Source of the DNA: Deltaproteobacteria bacterium | GTDB lineage: Bacteria; Myxococcota; Kuafuiibacteriia; Kuafuiibacteriales; Kuafuiibacteriaceae | NCBI GenBank assembly: GCA_016703535.1 | Contig: JADJBV010000001.1 | Location: 3,524,001-3,588,000 of the forward strand | Length of the DNA stretch: 64,000 nucleotides | Reading direction: 5' to 3' | Shown: one piece after another, positions 34,326-42,202 of the stretch | Numbering within the stretch: position 1 is the stretch's first letter | How the letters are laid out: each line of letters begins with the position of its first letter | The notes under the pieces: model-generated | What the model was told of the DNA's origin: nothing | Databases searched by the model: none | What the model saw: the letters and a program-made list of their open reading frames with translations, nothing else | Translations under genes and position numbers: made by a program

Positions 34326-37306
34326 GGGTCCTCCGGATCGAGGAAAGTGGCCCCGAGCTCGATCCACAAGACGACCCGTGCCTTCTCCGTCGCGCTCAGG
34401 ACCTGAGCCGCGGCGCAGTTCCCCGGGCGGAGATCCCGAGGCGCCTCCAGCTCCTCTTGGCGGAGCAACTCCACGAGGAAGGACCGGGCCGCCCGGGCAT
34501 CACGCTCATCGACGTACTCCTTTTGCCCGGGCCCCGACGCGCCGCTGCCATCGCCCAGGCGCATCAAGCTCTCGTAGCTGTTCGACCACGGCCCGGCGTA
34601 GGGCGCCGTCGCCGAGAGGTCGAGCCCGCCAGCGGGGGCCGGCGCCGCGTGGCACCCCGAGGTCCCGCAGCGTGACTCCAGCAAGGGCCCGAGCTCCCGG
34701 CGAAAGGAGATCGAGTCGATCTCAGGGACGGGCCGGGGTGCCCGCCGAGTCTCTGGGCCCTCGTGGGTCGCCAGGGTGACCGAAGGTGAGCTGACGACGT
34801 CGACGTTGCCGAAGGCCTCCGCCGGTGCTCCGCTCAAGGAGCCATGGCACCCGCCGCAGACCGCGTCGAAGGTCCGGGTCGCCACGCCGTTGCCGAAGGC
34901 CTCCCGTTCGTTGAGGAACAACCAACGATCGTACTGCATCCCCACCGACATCCCCTGGGGATTCAGTGCCTGGAGGTAGAAGGTGCGCAGGGACGGCAGG
35001 CGAAAGTACACCGAACCATCTCGCTCGATCGGGATCGGCGCGCTGGCCCACCGACGCCCGTGGATCCCATTCGAGACTCGGGTGCTGGCGGGATCGCCGT
35101 TGCGCACCCGCTCTGGGGCGAGGTGGGCGGCGTCCCTCGGGCTCGCGGCGTCGCCGAACACCACCCGCAACGCCGAGAGGTCTTGCCGGATCATCGCGGT
35201 GCGCCCCATCGGCCGGTTGTCGCGCAGGATCGACTCCAAAGTGTAGGCGTCGTAAAACTGGATCTCACCTTCAGTCGCCGGCAGATCGCCGCGCAAATAA
35301 CTCTTGCCGACCGCAGGCAAACGACGCGGGTAGACCACGGCGGGCTCGACCGCCCACCTCCCCTCGGCCGCATAGAGACGTTGGCTGGGGCCCAGGGCCG
35401 GCATCCGGTCCGAGGAGCGGGTCTCGAGGGCCTGGACGATCAACTCGAAGTCGACCGCCGCGGTCGCGGACCCGACGTGCACCGGCCGGTCCGATCGCAC
35501 GACGATCAACCGCCCATCCGGGAGCGACACCGGGTTTCGGTAGAGCAGAGATGGCCCATCTTCGAAGACCGCCCGTTCATCGGTGAGCACAGTCAGGGCC
35601 CGGAGGAAGCCGGGGATCGAGGCCCGGGGCAGGTCGGATGGATCCTCGAGGTCCGGCCCCATGTTTCGATCGAAGACCGCCAGCGCCCCCGCTTGGAGGC
35701 GGCCGTTCCAGCCCTGCAAGGTGACCACCGTCCGCAGATCGGGCAACTCCGAAGCCTGGGTGTAGAGCGGGTAGCGAGACTGCTCGCCGAACATCGGGTG
35801 GTAGTCCATCCACCAGCCCGGGGGGAAGAAGTAGAGCGCGCCGTGGCGAGCGCTGCTGATGTCCTTCAAGGAGGTGAAGACCAAGATCGCCTTCCCGGAC
35901 TTGGTCCCGAGTGAAAGATCCACCTCGTGGCCGGGCGAGAAGGTCTCCTGCCGCGGCTCCCCGCCCTCGGCCGGGATCGACCAGACGTGCGTGACCGGCG
36001 CCGAGCCCCGATCGGCCATGCCGCCGGCCCGGGTCGAAACGAAGTAGATCCGGCCATCCGGCGCGTAACGCGGCGAAAGGTTGGCCGGGTTGCTGTGTTC
36101 TTCGCTGAAGCTCTCAAGGCGGCAGCCGCGATCCTGAGTCAGGCCTCGAGGGGTGCCGCCCGCCAGGGGCATATCGTAGAGGTTGAGGCAGTCCTCAGCG
36201 CTCCGTCGGAGGGCGAAGACGATCGTTCGGCCGTCGGGTGAGACCTCGGGGGTCCGGATGTCCACCAGGTCCGGACCCACGCCCACGTCGAGGTCGCGGA
36301 TCGATCCGGGATGATCGATGGCCACCTCCCGCAAGCGCGCTCCTGGGCTCCAGGCGCCCACGTCGAAGTAGGCCCGGGGTGAAGGCGGGCGATCGACGAA
36401 GACCACCCGTAACGCCTGATCCGTGAGGCCGGCGGCTCGCCGCTCCTCACGAATCCACTCCTCGACGGCGCGACGATCCGCCGACCCTCGCGGAAGGAGG
36501 AAGAGGTTGGAGCCGCGGTGGGCGATGCCACCCTCGTCGGGCGTCAGGGCCTTGGCCAGGAGGCGGCTCTGGGCGGCGGTGCTGCTGTTCACGTTGATGA
36601 AGGCGCGCGCCACCTTGTAGTTGTGATCGGTCATCATCTGGCTCAGCTCGCCGCCGATGCCCGGCTCGAGCTTCAGCGGGTTGCCGACGTGGGGCCCGTG
36701 GCAGGCGGTGACGGCGCACCCTTGCCGCAACAAGACCGGCTGGACGTCCCGCGCGAACTGCGCCACCAGCGGGGGCGGGGCCTCCTGCTTCGGCGAACGC
36801 TCGAGTTCGATCCACTCCATGAGCCGGACCAGCCCTGGGTCCTCCAGGCTGACGTAGTTGTCGCCGCCGCGGTGGGTCAGGCCTCCCAACGCCACGGGGA
36901 GGGGCTTTCGGATCAGGTCCGAGAAGATGGCGGGCGAGGCCCGGTCGAGGCGACGGCGGGCCGACTCGAGCTTGAGCTGGTGGGTCTCGACACTTTCGCC
37001 GGCCAGGACCGGGATCTCGACGGCGCCGGTGGCCTCTTGGTAGGCGATGTCCAGCGCTTCGGACGATCCCATCCGCCCGTCAGCGTCGACCGCCAGCTTA
37101 AACCAGCCAGGTCCCCGGGCGCGGTAGTCAGAGAGGGGTGTGGCGTGACAGCCATCCGCGATGCAGCGCCAGGACAACTCAGGGACAACGTAGCGATCGA
37201 AGTACTCTCGCGGCGTCGACGGCTCGTAGAAGATCGCCTGCGGGCTACACGCCGACGTGGTCAGCGCCAGCCCCACGACAATCCAAAACCACCCGCGCGT
37301 ACCCAC
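34322..37306 (-). CDS. HzsA-like propeller protein with four haem motifs
   Basis: A 994-residue lipoprotein (lipobox TSAC, Cys20) with a GTG start and perfect ribosome site AGGAGG five bases before it. Haem motifs: CX4CH at C48, C197 and C880, and CXXCH at C817. Residues about 340-620 form a TolB/PD40-type propeller (VSPDGRTIVFALRR, YAPDGRIYFVSTRAGGMADR). Before the CXXCH comes FYLQALNPQGMSVGMQYDRW, which matches the block before the haem in hydrazine-synthase-alpha-like proteins. In Kuenenia HzsA, as I recall, a Tyr four residues after CXXCH ligates the iron; here it is Ser, so the active site differs. It heads the operon with the propeller-peroxidase gene. Confidence 0.7.
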   Translation of the reverse strand: MGTRGWFWIVVGLALTTSACSPQAIFYEPSTPREYFDRYVVPELSWRCIADGCHATPLSDYRARGPGWFKLAVDADGRMGSSEALDIAYQEATGAVEIPVLAGESVETHQLKLESARRRLDRASPAIFSDLIRKPLPVALGGLTHRGGDNYVSLEDPGLVRLMEWIELERSPKQEAPPPLVAQFARDVQPVLLRQGCAVTACHGPHVGNPLKLEPGIGGELSQMMTDHNYKVARAFINVNSSTAAQSRLLAKALTPDEGGIAHRGSNLFLLPRGSADRRAVEEWIREERRAAGLTDQALRVVFVDRPPSPRAYFDVGAWSPGARLREVAIDHPGSIRDLDVGVGPDLVDIRTPEVSPDGRTIVFALRRSAEDCLNLYDMPLAGGTPRGLTQDRGCRLESFSEEHSNPANLSPRYAPDGRIYFVSTRAGGMADRGSAPVTHVWSIPAEGGEPRQETFSPGHEVDLSLGTKSGKAILVFTSLKDISSARHGALYFFPPGWWMDYHPMFGEQSRYPLYTQASELPDLRTVVTLQGWNGRLQAGALAVFDRNMGPDLEDPSDLPRASIPGFLRALTVLTDERAVFEDGPSLLYRNPVSLPDGRLIVVRSDRPVHVGSATAAVDFELIVQALETRSSDRMPALGPSQRLYAAEGRWAVEPAVVYPRRLPAVGKSYLRGDLPATEGEIQFYDAYTLESILRDNRPMGRTAMIRQDLSALRVVFGDAASPRDAAHLAPERVRNGDPASTRVSNGIHGRRWASAPIPIERDGSVYFRLPSLRTFYLQALNPQGMSVGMQYDRWLFLNEREAFGNGVATRTFDAVCGGCHGSLSGAPAEAFGNVDVVSSPSVTLATHEGPETRRAPRPVPEIDSISFRRELGPLLESRCGTSGCHAAPAPAGGLDLSATAPYAGPWSNSYESLMRLGDGSGASGPGQKEYVDERDARAARSFLVELLRQEELEAPRDLRPGNCAAAQVLSATEKARVVLWIELGATFLDPEDP

Positions 37307-37315
37307 GGGGCCTCC

Positions 37316-37450
37316 TCAACGGGTCGCCAAGCCAAACGCCAGGAAGGAACCAAGCACCGCTAGGGCGCCAAACAACGCCAACATCACCTGGACTTCGGCC
37401 CGCTGGCGCCGACGGCTGTAGGAATGGGGAGATCGAGGGGTGAGGGCCAC
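37316..37450 (-). CDS. Candidate 44-residue membrane protein ahead of the HzsA-like gene
   Basis: The frame from GTG 37450 ends at TGA 37316, and its stop overlaps the ribosome site of the HzsA-like gene. The N-terminal half is basic (SRRRQRAE); the C-terminal half is one membrane helix (VMLALFGALAVLGSFLAFGL). Small single-helix proteins like this often accompany respiratory complexes. No strong ribosome site precedes GTG, so translation is uncertain. If real, it is the first gene of the Hzs-like operon. Confidence 0.35.
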   Translation of the reverse strand: MALTPRSPHSYSRRRQRAEVQVMLALFGALAVLGSFLAFGLATR

Positions 37451-37463
37451 CTGCTGAGCGTGA

Positions 37464-37478
37464 GCAAAAAAGAGGCCA
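37464..37478 (-). promoter_or_regulatory. Possible sigma-54 promoter of the HzsA-like operon
   Basis: On the minus strand TGGC-N8-TTGC with GG and GC exactly ten bases apart and a T-tract between (TGGCCTCTTTTTTGC). Transcription would start near 37452, giving the HzsA-like gene a leader of about 146 bases but making the small frame at 37450 nearly leaderless. The inner A-C-G of the consensus is not matched. Confidence 0.35.
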
Positions 37479-37520
37479 CCTGGGCGCTCAGAACGTAGGC
37501 CTGGGAGGCCGCAAGGTGTT

Positions 37521-37535
37521 GTTGCATTTTGAAAC
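37521..37535. promoter_or_regulatory. Palindrome upstream of the HzsA-like operon
   Basis: GTTGCA-TTT-TGAAAC; read on the minus strand it matches the site at 26274-26288 at 12 of 15 positions and at 14 of 18 with flanks. An extra GTTTCA half-site lies at 37539-37544 (minus). It is 71 bases upstream of the first frame of the operon, nearly the same distance as the other site from the crp start. Confidence 0.45.
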
Positions 37536-37694
37536 CTATGAAACACCGCTTGAACGATCTGGGCGCTCCGCCTCCGGCCGACCGGAGCCTTCACCCCAAA
37601 GGGCATAAGTCTCCAGAGGGACGGCGGCACTTTTGTGAGCCGCGACCCTTCGCGCCGGGCGTGAGCGGCGCTACGGTCCGAATCAGGGCACCGG

Positions 37695-38423
37695 ATGACG
37701 CGGGCGGTTCTGAAGTGGATCGAGGCCACGCCCTCGGAGCGGGTCGCGGACCTCCGCCAATCAACGCTTTATGCCCGAGCCACCGAAGCCCAGCTCCTCG
37801 CGGTGGCCGAGCGCGCCCGCCGCGTCCGCCTCCCGCTGGGTTACGAGTTGTTCCGCTTCGGTGAGCCCGCGACCCAGTTCGCGATCGTCTTGGTGGGGTT
37901 GGTCGAGATCCACCGTTACGCGCCGGATCGGGAGGACGCGATCTTGGGCCTGTTCGGGCCGACCGACACGGTGGGGCTGCCGGCGATCCTGGAGCGGGGC
38001 CACTACCCGATCTCGGTGGTCGCGGGGACTCGATCCTGCGAGGTCTTGACGGTAGAGGCGGCGGCGCTGCTCGACCGGATGCCTGAGGACGCCCAGCTGT
38101 CGATGGCCGTGACCCAGGTGTTGCTCGAACACATCCGGGCGCTCCGGACCAAGATCGACATCTTGAGCTGCGCCAACCTGTCCCGGGGTTTGGCGACTTT
38201 GTTCTTGGATCTGGGGCGGCGCTTTGGTCGAGCGGAGCAGGGCCAGATCGTGGTCCCGATCGAGTTGTCCCGCACTCGGCTCGCTCAGATCCTGGGCGCC
38301 CGAGAGGAGACGGTGATCCGGATGCTCGGGCGCTGGAGGGACGCGGGCTGGGTCACCCTCGAGCGGCAGCGCCTGGTCCTCGCGGATCCCCAGGCCGTCT
38401 CGAAGCTCCGGGCCGAAGGATGA
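37695..38423 (+). CDS. Crp/Fnr-family regulator (no Cys cluster)
   Basis: A 242-residue regulator. The beta-roll sensor domain is at residues about 20-130 (GYELFRFGEPATQFAIVLVG), the dimer helix follows, and the winged helix is LSRTRLAQILGAREETVIRM. The recognition helix keeps the Glu and Arg that contact TGA in Crp/Fnr sites (E-x-x-x-R) but has Ile where FNR has Ser. There is no N-terminal Cys cluster; a haem- or ligand-based signal as in DNR is possible but not shown. It lies between the HzsA-like operon (divergent) and the NtrC-like gene before nosZ. Two ATGAC-N4-GTCAT sites start at its stop codon and are natural candidate targets. Confidence 0.9.
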   Translation: MTRAVLKWIEATPSERVADLRQSTLYARATEAQLLAVAERARRVRLPLGYELFRFGEPATQFAIVLVGLVEIHRYAPDREDAILGLFGPTDTVGLPAILERGHYPISVVAGTRSCEVLTVEAAALLDRMPEDAQLSMAVTQVLLEHIRALRTKIDILSCANLSRGLATLFLDLGRRFGRAEQGQIVVPIELSRTRLAQILGAREETVIRMLGRWRDAGWVTLERQRLVLADPQAVSKLRAEG

Positions 38424-38456
38424 CTTTTGTCATCTCTACGGCATGACCTCCGTCAT
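38420..38456. promoter_or_regulatory. Tandem ATGAC-N4-GTCAT sites
   Basis: ATGAC-TTTT-GTCAT (38420-38433) overlaps the end of the Crp/Fnr gene, and ATGAC-CTCC-GTCAT (38443-38456) follows, 23 bases centre to centre (about two helical turns). Two perfect sites with identical arms and different spacers fit Crp/Fnr binding (5-N4-5). They precede the NtrC-like gene at 38530. Confidence 0.6.
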
Positions 38457-38529
38457 TTTGCGTCGACGGTGAGCCGCACCGGGCGCTCGGCGCTGGAAGT
38501 AGAGTGACCATGGGCCTAGGCTCGAGGCC

Positions 38530-39930
38530 ATGGGGTGCGGGGCGCACGAGCACTGCATGGTCAGTGAAGAGGTCGAACGGAACCTGATGGCCATCGCCGA
38601 GGTCCTGAGCGCCGACCACGACGGCGTCCTCAAGGCTTGGGCTGAGCTCTACGGCCGAGACTTTGGCCCCCGCGGAGCCTTGAGCACCTCAGAGTTCAGC
38701 GCCGTCTACGGACCTCACCTGACGGCCACCTGGCCGGTCCTCATGCGTGGCGAGTTGACCGCCCTCGCCGCCGTCCAGCTCGAGTTGGCCCGAGCACTCT
38801 TGGCCAAACAGGTCAGCTTCGCGGAGGCCAGCGGTGTACTTCACCTCTTCCCAGAGGCGGTAACCAGCGTGCTGCAGGTTAGGCTGGCCCGCGAGCTGCG
38901 TAGCGCCGCCTTCTACGCCGCGCTCAACCGCCTCACCCACTGCCGGGTGGCGATGTTGGCTCAAGGCTACTACGAACGAGACGAATCGGCGCCCATCTCC
39001 ATCCCCACCACGGTCCCCGGCCTGGTCGGAGTAAGCGCGGCGATGCGCCAGCTCCGACGAGAGCTGCTGGCCCGGGCCAAGGCCGCGGGGCCCATCCTGC
39101 TCACCGGCGAAAGCGGGGCTGGGCGCGAGACCGTGGCGCGGGCCCTCCATGAGCTGCGGGCCCACGGCGGCGAACGGTGGGTGGTCGTGAGCTGCGTCGG
39201 TGCCAGCCCAGAGGCCCTCGATCTCGAGCTGTTCGGCCCCGCCTCAGTGGTGGGCGGAGGGCTCGTCCATCAGATGGGACGAGGGTCGTTGCTCTTGGTC
39301 GAACTCACGGCTTTGCCGCTGTGGATCCAGGCGAAGTTGCTGCGGGAGTTGGAATCTTGTGACGGCCGCAGCGATCACCTTCGGTGCCAGATCATGTTCT
39401 CCACCACCCAAGACCCGCTGGTTGCGCTCAAGGACCAGCGACTCTTGCCGGAGCTCTGGTATCGCTTGGCCCCGGGTCGGATCCACGTGCCGCCGCTGCG
39501 GGCCCGGCGGGAAGATCTTGAGGTCCTGGTCCTCCACTTCTTGGATCGCTTGGCGGGGCGGGGATCGCGACAGGTCCGTGGGATCGAGCCCGAGGCCCTG
39601 GCCTTGCTGGGGATGCAGGAGTGGCCCGGCAACCTCAGGCAACTCCACGCGGTCGTGGAGCAAGCAGCGCTGGCGGCGCGGGGCAACACCTTGACCGCCG
39701 CGGATCTGGCCATCGCCTTGGGCCGGAGCCTGCCCGCTCCCGAGGTTGCCTCGGAGAGCGTGAAGTTGGCGCCCAAGGCGTCCCTTTCCATCGAAGAGGC
39801 CGAGCGGGCCACCATCCAGCGGGCCCTCTCTGAGGCCGGCGGCAACAAGGTCCAAGCCGCACGCATGCTGGGGATCTCGCGACATCGGCTCTACGACCGG
39901 ATCCGCCGCTGGGAGCTGGTCGCACGTTGA
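38530..39930 (+). CDS. Degenerate NtrC-type regulator next to nosZ
   Basis: A 466-residue protein with a helical N-terminal sensor-like domain (about 10-140), an AAA+ domain and a Fis-type helix-turn-helix (NKVQAARMLGISRHRLYDRI). The ATPase is damaged: Walker A is GESGAGRE (Lys to Arg), the GAFTGA loop is replaced by GPASVVGGG, and Walker B is SLLLVELTALP (Asp lost). It should therefore be unable to hydrolyse ATP or open a sigma-54 promoter. It may act as a repressor, sigma-70 regulator or partner of the intact activator. The extreme N-terminus MGCGAHEHC could bind metal; ATG at 38557 is an alternative start. Confidence 0.85.
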   Translation: MGCGAHEHCMVSEEVERNLMAIAEVLSADHDGVLKAWAELYGRDFGPRGALSTSEFSAVYGPHLTATWPVLMRGELTALAAVQLELARALLAKQVSFAEASGVLHLFPEAVTSVLQVRLARELRSAAFYAALNRLTHCRVAMLAQGYYERDESAPISIPTTVPGLVGVSAAMRQLRRELLARAKAAGPILLTGESGAGRETVARALHELRAHGGERWVVVSCVGASPEALDLELFGPASVVGGGLVHQMGRGSLLLVELTALPLWIQAKLLRELESCDGRSDHLRCQIMFSTTQDPLVALKDQRLLPELWYRLAPGRIHVPPLRARREDLEVLVLHFLDRLAGRGSRQVRGIEPEALALLGMQEWPGNLRQLHAVVEQAALAARGNTLTAADLAIALGRSLPAPEVASESVKLAPKASLSIEEAERATIQRALSEAGGNKVQAARMLGISRHRLYDRIRRWELVAR

Positions 39931-39995
39931 GCCCTCCCGGTTCGCGCTGAGCCGCAGGCCTGACCCCGCGGCGACGACGCCCGTCCACGCCCGGT

Positions 39996-40012
39996 TGTGC
40001 CCGCCGGGCACA
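39996..40012. promoter_or_regulatory. Perfect 17-bp palindrome upstream of nosZ
   Basis: TGTGCCCG-C-CGGGCACA is perfectly symmetric. A further half-site, CGGCACAAC, ends at 40033 and pairs with GTTGTGCC at 39995-40002. The odd length and position, about 130 bases upstream of a possible sigma-54 promoter, fit an enhancer site for an NtrC-type protein. Confidence 0.6.
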
Positions 40013-40138
40013 GCTGTACGGCCCCGGCACAACTCGTCCCCGTCGGTGGCGAACCCAAGCGGAACCTCGATCGCCCCCAACACACGGTTCCGTGGCGACC
40101 CGGGGGAAGCCGCCGCGACGATTCGCCACAGCGGCCTT

Positions 40139-40154
40139 GGGCACACCCGTTGCA
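40139..40154 (+). promoter_or_regulatory. Possible sigma-54 promoter of nosZ
   Basis: GGGCACACCCGTTGCA matches TGGCAC-N5-TTGC except for the first base, with GG (40140-41) and GC (40152-53) ten bases apart. Transcription would start about 4 bases before the nosZ ATG at 40168, leaving almost no leader, which weakens the case. Confidence 0.4.
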
Positions 40155-40167
40155 AACGCCCGCGGCC

Positions 40168-42180
40168 ATGCAGCGGAAACTCATTGCCCTGATCACCACC
40201 GCGGCTGGAGCGACGGCCTTGGCCTTCGCGCTCAGCGGCGCCGACACCATCCCTGACGACGGCGGCCGAGTCATCGCCGGCGGCGAAAGTCCCATCGACC
40301 AAGTGATCCGAGAGCGGAGCCTCTCGCCGGACGAGGCCTACGCCGCCCTCAAGACCTTCGTCCCGCCCGGACGCTACGACGACCTGGTGATGGTCACCTC
40401 CGGCGGTCACCGCGGCACGGTGCTGCTGATCGGCATCCCCTCGATGCGCATCCTCAAAGAGATCCCCGTGTACGGGCCCGACTCCTGGGAGGGCTGGGGC
40501 CAAGGAGACACCGCCAGCAAGGAGATCCTCGAGAACGGGTCTTTTGCGCCGGGCCTGCCCACCTTGACCTGGGGTGACCTCCACCACCCCCAGATCTCCA
40601 TGACCAACGGCAAATATGACGGCGAGTGGATCGCCGTCTCCGACAAGGCCGCGGGCCGGGTCGGCATCGTGTCGATGCGCGACATGAAGACCAAGTCGAT
40701 CTTCAAGGTGCCGAACGCCAACTCGGATCACCACGCGGTCTGGAGCGACAACTCCGACTGGATCGTTCAAAACAGCTTCTTCCCGGACGCCGTTGGGCAA
40801 CCCAAAAACTACGCCGATCTCGCCGACTACAAGGACAAGTTCCGTGGCGTCGCCAGCTTCCTCCGCTTCGACCGCAAGGCCGGCAAGATCGACGTGACCC
40901 AGTCCTTCCAGATCGAGCTACCACCCTACTTCCAGGACATGTCGATCCTGGGACGAGGTCCTTCCGACGGCCTGTACTTCATGAACTCGCTGAACACCGA
41001 GATGGCCACCGGCGGCACCTTGGATAAGAAGCCTCCGATGGAGGTGGGCGCCTCGGCGCGCGAAATGGACTACCTCCACGTCGTCAACTGGAAGAAGGCC
41101 GAGCAGCTGGTCAACGCGGGCAAGGCCAAGGTCATCAACGGCATCCGGGTGTTGCCCATGTCCGTGGCCGCAGCCGAGGGCGTGATCTACTTCGTCCCTG
41201 AGTCCAAGAGCCCTCACGGCGTCGACCTCGCCCCCGGCGGCGAATACGTGATGGTCTCGGGCAAACTCGACCCCCACGTTTCGGTCTACTCCGTCCAGAA
41301 GATCAAGGACGCCATCGCGGCCAACAACGTCGAGGGCAAGGACGGCTACGGCTTTCCGATCTTGAAGTACGAGGCCTGCCTGGAGGCCCACGTCCCGACC
41401 GGCCTCGGGCCCCTCCACACCGTCTATGACAACTCGGGCAACGCTTACACCTCTCACTTCCTCGACTCGACCGTCGTGAAGTTCACCATGGGCCCGCCCT
41501 ACAACCCGCCGGAGAAGGCGTGGAAGGTCGTGGACAAGGTCGCGGTGCACTACAACATCGGCCACCTCCAGGCGCCGGCCTCCAACACCAAAAAGCCGAT
41601 CGGCAAGTACCTGGTCGCCCTCAACAAGTGGTCGGTCGATCGGTACCCGCCGCTGGGCCCACTTCACCCGCAGAACCTGCAGCTGATCGACATCTCGGGC
41701 CCCAAGATGAAGCTGCTGGCCGACATGCCGATCAACGGCGAACCTCACAACTCCCAAATCATGCCGGTCGAGCTCTTGCAGGCCTGGAACATCTACCCCG
41801 AGGTGGGCTGGGACGCGGCCAAAATGAAGCGCTCGGACTCGGCCACCCAAGAAGGCAAGGAGCGGATCGAACGAAAGGGCAACACCGTGATCGTGCACGG
41901 GACGGTCAAGCGCTCCCACTACACGCCGGACATCGTGCGGGTGAAGGAAGGCGACAAGGTGGTGTTCAGCTGGACCAACGTCGAGACCGCCCGGGACGCG
42001 ACCCACGGCTTCGGGCTCCACGGCTACAACGTCAACCTCTCGATCGATCCGGGCGCGACCGAAGAGGCCGAGATCACCGCGGTGCGGCCCGGCGTCTACC
42101 CGTACTACTGCACCGAGTTCTGTTCGGCGCTCCACATGGAGATGACCGGCTGGCTCTTGGTCGAGCCAAAGAAGAAGTAA
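40168..42180 (+). CDS. nosZ: Nitrous oxide reductase NosZ, Sec-type (clade II)
   Basis: A 670-residue copper enzyme that reduces N2O to N2 in the periplasm. The N-terminus MQRKLIALITTAAGATALAF is a Sec signal without twin arginines, as in clade II enzymes. CuZ ligand motifs are DLHHPQIS, DHHAVW, SPHGVD, LGPLHTVYD, IGHLQ and EPHN. The C-terminal cupredoxin domain carries the CuA site: HGFGLHGYN and GVYPYYCTEFCSALHMEM. All ligand segments are present. The genes downstream supply maturation and electron transfer; nosR and nosX are absent, as is usual for clade II. Confidence 0.97.
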   Translation: MQRKLIALITTAAGATALAFALSGADTIPDDGGRVIAGGESPIDQVIRERSLSPDEAYAALKTFVPPGRYDDLVMVTSGGHRGTVLLIGIPSMRILKEIPVYGPDSWEGWGQGDTASKEILENGSFAPGLPTLTWGDLHHPQISMTNGKYDGEWIAVSDKAAGRVGIVSMRDMKTKSIFKVPNANSDHHAVWSDNSDWIVQNSFFPDAVGQPKNYADLADYKDKFRGVASFLRFDRKAGKIDVTQSFQIELPPYFQDMSILGRGPSDGLYFMNSLNTEMATGGTLDKKPPMEVGASAREMDYLHVVNWKKAEQLVNAGKAKVINGIRVLPMSVAAAEGVIYFVPESKSPHGVDLAPGGEYVMVSGKLDPHVSVYSVQKIKDAIAANNVEGKDGYGFPILKYEACLEAHVPTGLGPLHTVYDNSGNAYTSHFLDSTVVKFTMGPPYNPPEKAWKVVDKVAVHYNIGHLQAPASNTKKPIGKYLVALNKWSVDRYPPLGPLHPQNLQLIDISGPKMKLLADMPINGEPHNSQIMPVELLQAWNIYPEVGWDAAKMKRSDSATQEGKERIERKGNTVIVHGTVKRSHYTPDIVRVKEGDKVVFSWTNVETARDATHGFGLHGYNVNLSIDPGATEEAEITAVRPGVYPYYCTEFCSALHMEMTGWLLVEPKKK

Positions 42181-42202
42181 GCGGCACACCAAGGAGGACC
42201 CA

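Noticed and set aside
35292..35306. A tenth copy of the GCAAG palindrome (GCAAATAACTCTTGC)
   Set aside because: The spacing is seven instead of six and the fifth base is A; it was left out of the motif count, as was the similar 15-mer at 37511.
31609..37306. Naming these genes hzsA and hzsBC
   Set aside because: Architecture and one block match, but the expected Tyr ligand after the alpha CXXCH is absent and extra haem domains are present. No search could be run, so no gene symbols are given.
38530..39930. Functional sigma-54 activator of nosZ
   Set aside because: Walker A Lys, Walker B Asp and GAFTGA are all missing, so it cannot be assumed to activate sigma-54.
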